From Cynocephalus volans (taxonomy: Eukaryota > Chordata > Mammalia > Dermoptera > Cynocephalidae), in assembly GCF_027409185.1 (NCBI RefSeq), contig NC_084469.1:34214293-34278292 (forward strand): DNA of 64,000 bases, written 5' to 3'. Shown here piece by piece: positions 34,970-46,775 of this stretch. Position numbers and translations under genes: made by a program. Position 1 is the stretch's first letter. Every line of letters begins with the position of its first letter. A model generated the notes under the pieces. That model saw only the letters and a list, made by a program, of their open reading frames with translations, made no database searches and was not told where the DNA came from.

Positions 34970-37900
34970 CCATCCTGTCATTTAACCCTCATGTACTCCC
35001 TGGGGCATACTGTGTTATCTCCGGTGTACACATAAGGAAACGGGCTGAGAAAGTTTGATTATGCAGGATTCGATTTCAGACCCGTGCTTTGCCTCACTGT
35101 CCTCACCCTTCCCTGCAACTGAGGGAGTTTCCGAGGTCTGACAGACTGAATAATGTCCAGGTTTGACCACCTGGTCTGTGGGTGTGTGAGTAGTTACAGA
35201 TGGCAGGAAAAGCAATAAACCTGCTGCAGAGGGAACACATCTGGGTCTGAGCACCACCCCCAGCCCTTGGCTTACAGTGACCAAGGTATGTCAGGGGCCT
35301 TGCTGTTTCTTGGCACATTGTGTGTGTGTACATGTGTGTGCATGTGTGTGCACATTCACACACATATAGACACAGGCAAACATGTCCTGCTCACAGAAGA
35401 TGCTCTCTAGGTGGGCACTGAGACTCTATACCCCCCACCGCTCAAGCCAGTCACCACAAACCATAAACTAGTTGCCCTGGGAGGGGGTGGGTGGAGCCAA
35501 GTTGAAGAAAATTTCAGAAATCATCTTGCCAAAAAAAAAAATTATCTTGCCAGACCACCCTCCCCACCCCATTTCTCAGATGGAAAGACAATGGGCCAGA
35601 CTTCCACGTGACAACCAAGATTTCTGGCTCCATCCATGGCTTCCCCCGTAAGCATTACTCACAGCCAGAGCCCCTGTTTGAAGCCCAGCACTGTTGGGTG
35701 GCTCTGGAGTCCAACAGCGCAGGTCCTGAGTGTGCTGTCACCAGCTGCCAAGTAAGTTCTGTCCCTTCCTTCAGACAGAGCAAACACACCAGGACTCAAG
35801 GCCATTAGATTAACCGGTGGGAGTCAACTTCCTGAGTCAGAAGAACCATCCTTAATTGGAGAAAGGAATAACTAGCAATTTAGAGATGCTGACCTCGGCT
35901 GACTGGAGGACAGAGAAGCAGGAGCCAGCCGGTTTCTCCCGGGCCTCCATGTCAGGGTTCCAGACCCAATCCTTCCTCTGAGAGCTGGCACCCAGGCCTT
36001 TCCTCTGACCACAGTTCATTCTGCTTCTGCCTCCGCTGGAGCCAGCTGCTTCCAGACCCGGCAAGCGTTATAACTCAGAGAACTGGGGAAAATAGGCAGA
36101 GGCCAGGCTGTCAGTGACCGAGGACTTGTGCACGGATATAGACAGATTGGAGAGCTCCAGGCAGGTGGGGAGTGGGAGCTGGCTGCAGGACCACTCTTCA
36201 ACATGACTGTCCCGGGCCTGGTTATCGAACCTGGACAGATGGTGTTCAAGCACTTGGAAGGGAAGGTGATGGTCCCTAGGAGCCAGCATGGTCCCATGGA
36301 AAGCCAGTCGTGCCAAGCTAAGCTCATTTCCCTTTTGGACACGGTTACAGTGATTGGTGGAGTTGGGCATTGCCATGCCTTCTGGGCCTGGGTTTGGGCA
36401 CAGCTGCTGCCCAGCTCTCTGATGGCAACTTTGTGAGCAGCAGAGGGAGTCAGGAGCAAGATAATGGCCTGGTCAAGTGACTTATCCCTGTCCACTCCTA
36501 GAGGGACTCCAGTGGAGGGAGGCTTCCAACAGGACTTGGGCCACATCGCGCATTTCAGCAAAGGTGCCCACAACAATCAGCAGGACAAGAAGGATGCAGC
36601 TCCTGCAGACCACATGGGGCATCATCTGGCCAGATGCATGGCCTTTCACAGTGGCCTTGACAACCTGAGACCATGGGCCAAAGCCAAGAGAATGAGATGA
36701 ACATGGACAGACAAGCGCATCCATCCTTCCAGGCTCAGCACAAACACTCTTTCTCCAAAAGTCCCTCTCAACCTCCCAGCTGTAAGTGTTCTCCCACTTC
36801 TAGGTTTCCATACTCCTCTTCTCTAGTCCTGCTCCCTCACTGATGTCACATTGTCATCTCTCACCTGAACCACTGGCAGCTCCTTCCCTTCCCAAAGTGT
36901 CTCCTGGCCTGGCTCGACACCCTTCTGCACCCTCTCCTCACTGGTTCCCGTGTTTTGAAGTCGCCTGGTTGCTGTCCGCTGCCCTGGGGACCACTTCCAA
37001 TCACAATCACCAAGGCAGCCCCAGACACAACTAACTACTCTTCTTTGGAGCCTTCCAGAACAGCTCTTAGAACAGATGGTTTGTTCTCACCCTCTCCTTC
37101 TCACCCCAGGCTGCACCCACTTCTGCCCAGCATGAAGGACATGGGGTAGAACATGCCCTTCCATTCAGTGCTGTTGCTGCTTCTTACAGGTGGCTGTGGC
37201 TTATCCAGTCTATGCTTCTACCTTCCACCTCAGGAAGGATTAGGACCTGCCTGTCTTCATCCCCTCTGGTGAGGGTCCATTTTCAGCATTTGCACTGACA
37301 TCATGGCCTCACCCTCAAGGCAGATGCTATAAAGGAGACACTGGGTTGCCAAGGGTCTCATTTGTGGTTTCCTGCAGAGGCAGTAGGATTCCCTTAAAAT
37401 CAATAAATAACCCCTGAGGTGAACCCTAGGCCCCCATGGGTGAGGACCCCCCAGCCAACAAAGAGCCTCATGCAGCAGACCAAACTGAATGCAGTACTCT
37501 GGCATTAGAGAGCATTCCTACTCTATTCCTGCAAAATCTAGACAACATACATGTGCGTGTATCCTCAGCGTTTTCAAACAATGTTTGGGGACATCTTGCA
37601 GAATCTGTTGAATTGGATGTCATCAGATTTTTACTGGAGATGCTGAGATGAATTGAGTCTCAAGTGTGGATTTTATTTTACCAGGTGCTGTTTAGCTTGC
37701 TTTTATCTAACCAAGTGGGGTGTACTGGTGGATGAGATTTTGCAAAGAGGGTCTGGAGAGACTGAGGGGTAGCTTTTCAAGAAATGGGGTGGTTGGGTGG
37801 AGGCGGGGAGAGAAGTAGCAGCTGCTATGAGGAGAGGAACAGTGGGGAAAGAGCTTGATCCAGTTGTCCTATAGGATTTGCTGTGTGATACACGGTGGGA

Positions 37901-38764
37901 CCCCTCCTCCCTGCCCATGGAAATGTCAGCAACAATTTATCTCTCGCTCCTGAAGCTTTCACAGCTGGATCTGTATTTTGCATTTGTTTGAGGTCAAGAC
38001 TGTTGAGATTGGCCCCAAGCACGCCCAGTTGTCTTCAAGTTACATTTAGACCAAATAAAAATTAGGAACTGGGTGACAATTCAGAACTCACTGCAAGACT
38101 GGCTGTGTGTGTCTGCACTCCTGCAAACACCCAGCAGCACTGGGTGCCCCGGAACAAGCAAACCCAGATGCTGTGACCTCAGCCATGTCCCTCCCCTGCC
38201 CGCCCTCCCCCCCCCCCACACACAACGTTATTTGTTTATGACAGATTCCAGAACCCAGAAAATCAAACACAGTTGTAAATGATAAGGCACTAAAGAAGAA
38301 ATAGATCAACAGGAAAAAAATTGCCTGATTACTAATGCAACGATTTCGGACAAGGGCAGGAAATCACAAAGCCATTATGCAGATGGATTATGTAATGGAT
38401 GGCAGCTTTATGTGCACCTATTACACTATCTGCATCTATCGCGGCTCTTGTACAACCTGCCTCAGCTCGACTCTGCTCTCAGGCACCACTGCTCAGTGTG
38501 GTCCTTGCTCTGGAACCCACCATTGGTTCCAGCCCTCTGTGCTGGCCAAATGTCACAGAAACACAAATGGCAGCGTTGGAAGATGCTGACGGTTCATCCA
38601 GACCCAAGCCATCTTTAATTCTTCGCTTTTAACCTGAGATGCGCGTGATGGGATACGGTAGCATGGGTGACACCATGCTGGTCCTCAGTGCACAGCATCT
38701 CCCGTCAGTCTGGGCAATCCTTTATTTCCCCCCAAACCCCGTTCCATTCCTCTCCTCCAGGGAT

Positions 38765-39120
38765 CCACTCTGAATCTGCAGGTTTTCCAGTCTACCTTCT
38801 AAAGTTTTTTCCAAATATGTGTGTGCATTTAAACATTACATAACAGCACCATGGTAGGCAGCTTATTCTGTTTCTTACTTTCCCTGTTAGTATTGTTTCT
38901 GGGATCAACCGCATTTGGTATTTGTAGATTTGACTCGTTCCTTTTGACTGCTGCATACTATTTTATTGTGTGATACACCTCATTTTATTTTTCTAATTCC
39001 TTCTGGATGGCCATTTAGGTTTCCCAGCTCCTTGCTGTGTTACAAGTGACACTGCACGAGCATCCCCTGCGCGTCCCTACCTAATTCTTCACCAGATTGC
39101 TCTCTAGAGAGGTTGTCCTG
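38765..39120 (-). mobile_element. L1M 3' end, antisense
   Basis: The phrases CTTTTGACTGCTGCATACTA, GATGGCCATTTAGGTTTCCC and AGCTCCTTGCTGTGTTACAA follow the reverse complement of an L1M 3'UTR, the class also seen in sense near 4.0 kb. Confidence 0.75.
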
Positions 39121-39764
39121 CCAGTGCCTTTGTCTGACACACGGTAAGACAGGCCCAGAGAGGGAAATGGCTCACCCTAGTTTTAGAACCCAAGCATTTT
39201 GACGTCCAGCCCAGAGCTCCCCCACCTCCGCCCTGCGATGGACATTTTGTCTCTTTCCTCGTGTCCAAGCACTGTGGCTCCCTTCACAGGAGACACAGGA
39301 GATAAGTGAGGGGTCTGAGCTGAATGCAGCATGGAAAGTCATCCCGTGCAACAACAGAAATAAACCTTGGTGGCCCCTGTCATCTACCCAGATGAAAGCT
39401 CCTGCTACAGGTCTGCTCTGCAGAGACAAAATCTGCCCTTGTTTGTCGATACAGATCTCCAGGTATACTGGTTTCACTTCCCAGCGAGGACCCCACATTG
39501 CTCAGGGCTCAGGCAGTTGCTGAATAAATATCAAGGCAGAGTCACTGTAGGGAGGGAGCCCCCCACAAAGGGTCATTCTGTCCATCCCCCTGCCTCCTGA
39601 CTTTGCAAAAACCTTCAGACCTCTGCTGGGCTTAAAGCTTGTAAGGAAGAAACCTGTTCACTTATGAGGGAGGCCACTCTAATTCTTTAACTCTGCTAGC
39701 TGGGAAGCTCATCCTTGTGTTTGCTCTATTTCTCTCCTACTGTAACAGCAACACATGGATACAA

Positions 39765-40015
39765 ATAACAATAACGGTAACAATAGTAGATATTTCCTGA
39801 GTGACGACCATGTGCCTGGAAGTGTTTTGAGTGCTTTTCATGCAGTTACCTCTTTGTAACAACATAATGAGGGAGGCATTATTATGACCATTCCCATTTT
39901 GTGGGGCTCAGAGAAGCTAAGAATCTTTCTTTAGGTCACACAGCTAATAAGTCCTGGAGCAAGTATTCAAACCCAAGCCCTCTGATGCCACGTGCTCCTG
40001 TCTTAACCACTAGAG
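39765..40015 (-). mobile_element. MIR
   Basis: GACGACCATGTGCCTGGAAG, GGTCACACAGCTAATAAGTC, GTCTTAACCACTAGAG. Nearly full-length reverse MIR. Confidence 0.85.
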
Positions 40016-42384
40016 GGAAGAAGATAAGAAAATATAAGACCAAAACAAGGCAGAGGAAACCAAGAGGCTGAGGCTTTGCCACCGACTCCCTGTGCAAGCT
40101 TTGGCAATTCTCAGGGCTTCCTTGTCTATACAGCAAACCCACTAGACTCACAGGGTTGCCAGAGCCCAAGCAGCTTGGCTTTGACCCCACAATTTTCCTA
40201 ATCCCCCTTGCAAGATACCCTGGCAGGTAGAGGAGGTGAGGAAGGAGCTGAGTCTGCAGGATTCTCCTGGGCACAGATGTGGCTGCCTTTGTCTGCCTGA
40301 GGCCTCCTGGGGCTATTAATGCCTCCCTCCTTGGCTGCCAATCCGATATCCCAGGAAGATCTCCCAGGGTTGAGGGGGCTATCTATTCATATTGCAATTT
40401 GAATGCTTCTGGTCAGAATGACTAAAAGGCTGAATTTTACAAGGGTTTTGGAAGTGAATTGACTCCACTTATTAAAGATATACTAGATTACACACTGAGC
40501 AAAAGGACACTCTGGGGACTCCAGGCATCACGGCCCTTCACGAAGACGGAGCACCCCTTTCCAAGCGGCTCCTGGTGAACCAGGGTGGGAGACATCTCAC
40601 CAAGCAGGTGCCAATTGAATTACCAGCTGAAGGATTGCAGTGCACCGAGGAAAAAACATCTCAGCCCAGAAAAGCTGTTGATGAGTAAAGAGGCAGTTCT
40701 AGAAATCCCCTCTGATTATTTCATGTAAATCCATCTCTAAAGGCAGGAAGGCAAAGGTTAAAAGGAAAGTATTCGTGGGAAGCCTTGACTTTCAGTCAAT
40801 GCAGTGTGTGAGGGGGGAGAGAGAGAGGTGTGGGGTGTGTTTAGACTTGGAGAACATGATGGATGGGGGTGAGGCATCATCACTGCGCTTTGTTTTGGGG
40901 CTCAGAGCACCTGGGGAGTGAACCCTAAGTGGGTGGGGGCTTTCTTTTTGCTGATGGGGACGTCGCATAGTTAGATGGATAATTTGGACTTAGGACCTGT
41001 CAGAGTTGGAAGGTCCTTCCGATCCTGCTCGTGGGACCCAGCACTCGCCGTACAGATGGTACACATGGGCCCCAGGTAAAGCAGGGGGACTCAAAAACAG
41101 AGTGTTGGTGGCTCCTAGCTCTGAGCTCTCTTCTCATGCCCTCCAGGGCGATGTAGGGAGCCCTCACCAGCTTGTGACTGGTACAATAACTTCTACACTT
41201 TCTCCTTGGTGTCCCCAGCAGAATCTTCCTTCCACCCCACGCTGCCAGGGGATATGTCACTGGTGCACAGACTGCACTTGTTCACTGATGCTGCACAAGG
41301 TCCAGGCCATGTGTATACAACACGCATGCTTCTGTTGTAAGCAGCCGGCACACGCTCAGGCTCTCTGAAGCAAAAAGACAGTTTCTTGGCAGTCTGTCAG
41401 GGTCTCAGAGAATCAAAGGGCAGTCTTGGAACTGTCAGCAGACAGGAACTGAGGCAGCTCGAGAGGCCCAAGAACTATAATAAAGCACAACAGCAGCCTT
41501 TCAGTAGGAAGACTTTGGCCAGCTGGCTACTCTCTTACTGTAGACACCTGACCACTGATGGGGTTCTAAAGATACAAAAATTTTGCATCACTCATTCGAG
41601 CCAGGCCTGAGTGGCCAAGCCTGGGACACGTGAGCATGGCCCAGCTTCCAGGTGTGGGAAAGGGAGATGGAGAATCTTGTCCTGAGATGTGGGGTCCTGC
41701 ATCCACATGACCGTATTCTCGGGACATCGAGAGTGCAATACATTTCTGAGGGCTGGACAATTTCCATGAGAGGTTGCATCATGACTTCTAAATTACTTAG
41801 ACATTGCGAACCTTGTCATCCTGCGGACCCAGCAATCCCCCCAAAGCTCATCCCTAAAGCCCTGCCACAGTTAAGGGTTGCAGAAACCTTCAGGGAAGTG
41901 CAGCTGCCTGTTGTCAGGGGGTGTGAGGGGGGCACATCTCACAGTCACCTGTGATTGGCACTCCACCCAGCCTGAGGGTCCCAGCTGTCCTCAGCAGGAG
42001 ACTGCAGAGCAGGGTTGGAGGCCTCTAAGATCAGCCGGGCTAGTGAATGAGGAGGTTGCAGTCCTTCCCTAGCGCTTGCCTGGCGGGGCTGTGTGGTTTT
42101 ACATCTTTCCACTTTGCAATATTTCATATTTGGAAAATAAGAATAACATGATTTTCAGAGTTCTATTCTTGAAATTCTATTTCAAGCTATACAAAGTAGA
42201 AATTTACAAGAGCCTTCTTAGCTTGAGATTCAGTGAGCCTCAACTCCGGGGAGTAGATTTCTGCTCCCCTCCCAACAGTGAGAGGGTTATTAGAAATTCC
42301 TGAGGTGGGGAGAATGAGGGGTTTTGCTTCGTTTGGATTGTGCATCAAAAGGGAGCGTGGGCTAAAAAAGCTAGAGGAAACAGT

Positions 42385-42600
42385 GATGCAGCCGAACGAG
42401 CTCCAGAGTGGGAATTAGAAGACCTTAGGTCTAGTCCCAGTTTCGCCGATTTCCTGTGAGACCTGTTCCCACTCTGGGCTTTTGTTCTTGTCTGCAGAAA
42501 AGGGGTCAATAAATACTCCTCTGTCTACCTCAAAGGAAGAGATTGGAAAATGCTTTGTGATGGCAACACTGCTATGTACATACACAACTTCAGAGAGTAT
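42385..42600 (+). mobile_element. MIR
   Basis: AATTAGAAGACCTTAGGTCT, CCTGTGAGACCTGTTCCCAC and GAAAAGGGGTCAATAAATAC. Confidence 0.65.
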
Positions 42601-42712
42601 TAAAGGGGAGGGTCCAGGACTTAAACATTCAGTTCAGGGCTCCTTAACCTGGGGCCCAGGACTGCCTAGACCTAGGATTGTGAGCCCCCTGAAACTGCAC
42701 ATGAAATTGAAA

Positions 42713-42970
42713 GTGTGTGTGTGTGTGTGTGTGCATGTATGGGCTGTGTGCATGCATGTTGCATGTGCACATGTGCATGTGTATATATTGTGTGTATATG
42801 TGCATGTATTTATGTGCACACATTTTGTGCATGTATGTGTTGTGCGCATGTAGGTGTGTATATGTGCATGTGTGTATGTATATATATATGAGTAGGTGGG
42901 TATGTGTGCATGTATATGTGTGTGTGGTGTGTATATATGCATATACATGTGTGTATATATGTGTGTGTTT
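42713..42970 (+). repeat. Degenerate TG-rich alternating tract
   Basis: Pure (TG)n from about 42713 to 42732, then about 240 bases of TGTGCATGTATATG-type alternating purine/pyrimidine sequence. Frames open on both strands (CVCVC, HTHTHI) are artefacts. Confidence 0.9.
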
Positions 42971-44174
42971 TCTGATGAGAAGTTTTGTCCAGATTTTTGA
43001 AGGAGTCAACCTTTCAAACAGCACAAACTTCTGTTTTAATCTGTCCCTTTGTTCAGATGGGAAACAGGCCCCCTGAGTCAGTGCAGGGAGTCTGGGGCTT
43101 GTTCGTGTCTTAAGCTGTGAACAATTAAGCTGAGTTAATTAAAAGCTTTGGCGGCTGAGCCAGCATCCTTGTCCCCCCACGCCAGGCGGCCTCTGTCACA
43201 CATGCCGTGGGTCACGAGGGCTGCAGCAGTGCCCGGAATGGCTGCGCTCCCCTGCAGAGGCGAGGACAACGGGATCAACACTAACAGAAGAGCCCAGGCC
43301 CCAAGGCCCTGCCTGGTTGTCCTCACGAAGACCCACCCGCCCACTCGGCACCACATCTGCTTCAAACACGCCTGGGATTTCTTTTTGACACTAAAGTAAA
43401 TGTTGGCCAGAGAGCCATCTATGCGAGTGACGAAGGCTGCCAGCTTCTCTTTGGAAGGCTGGGAGGAGGCTCTGCAGGTCTTTGAGGATTGCCAAGACTC
43501 CTCCGTCACACTGAGCAGATATGAAATCCATTAGCAAGAGCTAATCAAGGTGAAGAGGCCAGGCTGAGGGCAGGGCCCGGCCTGCAGAGCGGGCACACAC
43601 GCAGCCGGGCACAGTGGGGCTCCACAGTCCCCTGTCGCAGCTGCCCGGCCTTCAGTAGCTGCCCCTCCTGCACGCACCTCCCTCAGACTCCCATTGTTCC
43701 CGATTCAATAGTTTGGGCAGCGATTCTGTTTCTCATTCACTATTTTAAAAATCCCATGCCTGCAGACCTCTCTGCAAGTTGATTGTGAGGCTAGAATTTA
43801 TGACGGATTGGATTTCAGAGGAGGGATTGATTCAATGCAGATGGAGCTCTTGGCAAGGGCCTGGGGCTCCCAGTAGACTCCCCCATTTAGAAACAGAATA
43901 AAGATTAGAAAGCTCGAGCAAGGGCAATCTGGGGCAAATCATGCTTTCAAGGGAAGGGAGGGAGGACAGGATGGGGGGAGCTGCTCATCCACGTTCCAAG
44001 GCATCTTCTCACAGCTGGAGAAATTTCTTTGCCAGCAGAAGACATGAGCTGCTGAGGCCACTCTTCCCTGCCTCAAACACTTCAGCCTCATTGGGTACAT
44101 GGTGCTCTCCTTTCCATCTGCCTTGGGACTGCGATGACAGCGTGGGACTCAACTCCAGCTAAGCCCCTCTAGAG

Positions 44175-44420
44175 CCTATATTGTCTATTCACACCATATT
44201 CACACCTAAGCTCCCCCCTTCCAAGACTTCAGGGTTTGTCCGTGCTGTTTCCTCTGCCCGGGGGTCCTTCCCTCCTTTCTTCAACTATTAGAGTCCCAAC
44301 TATCTTTCAGGATCTAATTCAAATGCCACCTCCTCCATGAAGACTGCTGAAAGCACAGCCCGCAGCCCTCACTCGGTAGAAACGAATCACTCCCTGCAAC
44401 GGGCAAACACGGGCAACCAC
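44175..44420 (+). mobile_element. L2 fragment
   Basis: CTCTGCCCGGGGGTCCTTCC, AGGATCTAATTCAAATGCCA, CCTCCTCCATGAAGACTGCT in L2 order. Confidence 0.7.
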
Positions 44421-45304
44421 GGTGTGCTGCTTTCCTTCCACTTCCCTTTCGTTTTCGTCCTGCCATACGAGGGCCTGTGCCTGAACTATCTCAGCATTTC
44501 CATAACATGCACTGAACCTTAAATGAATGTTAGTGCAAATTAAAATGCCTTATTACTTAGTCTTAAGAGAGGTGCCTTTTTGTCTGTGCATTGGCAGTTT
44601 TTCTCTGTGCAGCCTCAGTTCCTTCTGCTTTGGGACTTGGTGGTTTTCCTACAGGAATCTGCCCGCCTCGTTCAGTCCACACAGTTGAAATAATGCTGAC
44701 CCATCCCCTTTTCAAAGGGTGAACATGTAATTCCAATCTGACCAATCAGAGCATAGGGACTGGACGGGAGATGGGCTTGTTACCCAAGTTGGGCCAATCA
44801 AGAGCCAACGGAGCACTAAGCCAGGGGCATTTTCTGGCCTCCATGGGAATGAGGGGTTTCTTTCAGTCGTGGTTGGTAAATGGGAAAACTGTCAGGCTGA
44901 GGCTGCTTGTGCCCATTTTGCCACCACGTTGGGAGAGGCTGCCTGAGAATGACACCTCTGCGAGGCCGAGGAGGAAACCAGACTGGAGAGCTAGGGACAT
45001 TGGCTTCACCCCTGAGGCTGGCCTGGGTGGGGACAGAAGGGCCATCTGCACAATGGTGCTCAGTGCACACACAAGCCTAGTTAAGTAAATCTCTGGCTGG
45101 GGGGGGGGGGGCTATCCAATTCAGCACATGCTGCCTGGCACAGGAGGCCCAGGCCATAGGTGTGACAGCAGAGCAGCGTTTGTACCTTTAGAGAGGAGCC
45201 CCGGGCCCCTGCAGGAGGTTCTGGGAAGAGGGGCCTGGCCAGCGCAGGCTGGGTGCCAGGCCCAAGCAGCAGCACTGCTGCTGGGAAGAGCATATTTGTA
45301 GTCA

Positions 45305-45460
45305 GACCTGATGACAACCACTTTCTAGTTGAAAAATCTCTACCTCACTTGGCTTCAGTTTCATCCATAAAATGGGTTAATAATCTCTATTTCAGTGTTA
45401 ATGTGAGAATCAAATGAGATCAGGTAAGTAAAGCTCCTTATACACAGTCACTACCGTGAC
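45305..45460 (+). mobile_element. MIR fragment
   Basis: GGCTTCAGTTTCATCCATAA, AATGTGAGAATCAAATGAGA in MIR order. Confidence 0.6.
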
Positions 45461-46149
45461 TCTGTGGGTGGGGCTCCCAGCAGGCCCCAGCCCTAGCGGG
45501 AGTGTAAGGGATGTGGGAAGCAGATTATGATGGAATGGATGGAAACTGAGACAGCAGCTCTGCTCTGACCTGGTTTCTGTGCTGGGCTGTGCCAGGAAAG
45601 TAGGAAACACGTCCAAGTCATTTTTGTATGCCCAGAACTAAGCACAGTGTCTGGCAAAGAGCAGGACCATAGTAAATATTTGCTGACTTTTAAAAAAATT
45701 GAGATTGCACTTACATTTGACATCTGCTAAGATTTTCTAGGCCATCTAAGAATCGCCTGCTTGTGAGAAAGACACAACCATGTGACAGAATGGAGAGGAC
45801 ACTAAAAGATTCAAACTGATCTCTGGTTCTGTCACTGTGTCTGCCTGACCCTGAGCATGCCTGTAAAGTGGGGCTAACACTGTGTCTACCCCATAAGCAT
45901 GTGGGTCAGTTTAGGAAGCTCTGGTGGCACCGGAAGCCCCGGAGCAAGCACGTCTTTCAGAGGCAGCCCAAGCAGACCAACTGGAGTGGGGAGCCAGTGG
46001 GTTACTCAGGGCAGCCACAGGCGAGGCTGGGAGAAGCGCCGCCAAGTGTCCAGCTTGAAGGCAAGGCAGGGCGAGACACAGGAGTCAGCAGAGACAATAG
46101 GGTGGAGAAGAGGGCGAGGAAAGCACTCCAGAGCGAAGCCTGGGGCACA

Positions 46150-46475
46150 GGAGAAACACTGCACGTTCCCACTCACAAGTGGGAGCTAAAACAGTAAACA
46201 TATGAATAAAAGAAAGAAGAAAGATACAACGTTCACTATAATACATCGAACTTTCAAAAGGAGAACTGAGGTTACTAGAAGTGGGAAGAGAGGGGGGAGG
46301 GAGGAATGGGTCAAGGGCCACGAATAGCAATGACAGTGTATATTATTGAATATAATAATTATTCTGATTTGAGCATCACATATTGCACATGAGTATGGAT
46401 GTTCAACTCTGTACCCCATGGGTATGTACAATCAACTATGTTACAATAAAAAATAAAATAAAAACATGGAAGCAA
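46150..46475 (+). mobile_element. L1 3' end with A-rich tail
   Basis: Contains GCACGTTCCCACTCACAAGT GGGAGCTAAAA, the L1 3'UTR polypurine block (GAGAGGGGGGAGGGAGG), TACCCCATGGGTATGTACAA, and the tail TACAATAAAAAATAAAATAAAA. A 5'-truncated and comparatively young L1. AAGCCTG at 46136 and 46503 may be remnants of the target duplication. Confidence 0.8.
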
Positions 46476-46554
46476 AGAAAAAAACCAAACAAAAAAAGAA
46501 CTAAGCCTGTGAGAACAAGCCCAAGGTCTCCTACTATCAGGTTCTCACTATTAG

Positions 46555-46775
46555 TGATAAACCTAATAGTTATCAATTCTTGAGTGCTTACTATCTGCCA
46601 GTAAGACACTATTCTAAGTGTCTTCATGGAAATTTCCTCTAATTCTTACAATAACGCTGGGTGGGTACTATTTCTATCCCCATTTCACAGATTAGGAAAC
46701 TGAGGCACAGAAGCCACAGGATTTTAACATATGGCTCGAATTCTTGACCAGCTGAATTACTGCTGGTACACAAAG
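46555..46775 (-). mobile_element. MIR
   Basis: GCTTACTATCTGCCAGTAAG, CCCATTTCACAGATTAGGAA, ACTGAGGCACAGAAGCCACA. Reverse MIR. Confidence 0.8.

Noticed and set aside
42482..43076. ORFs rich in Cys/Val or His/Thr
   Set aside because: Translation of the TG/CA alternating tract.
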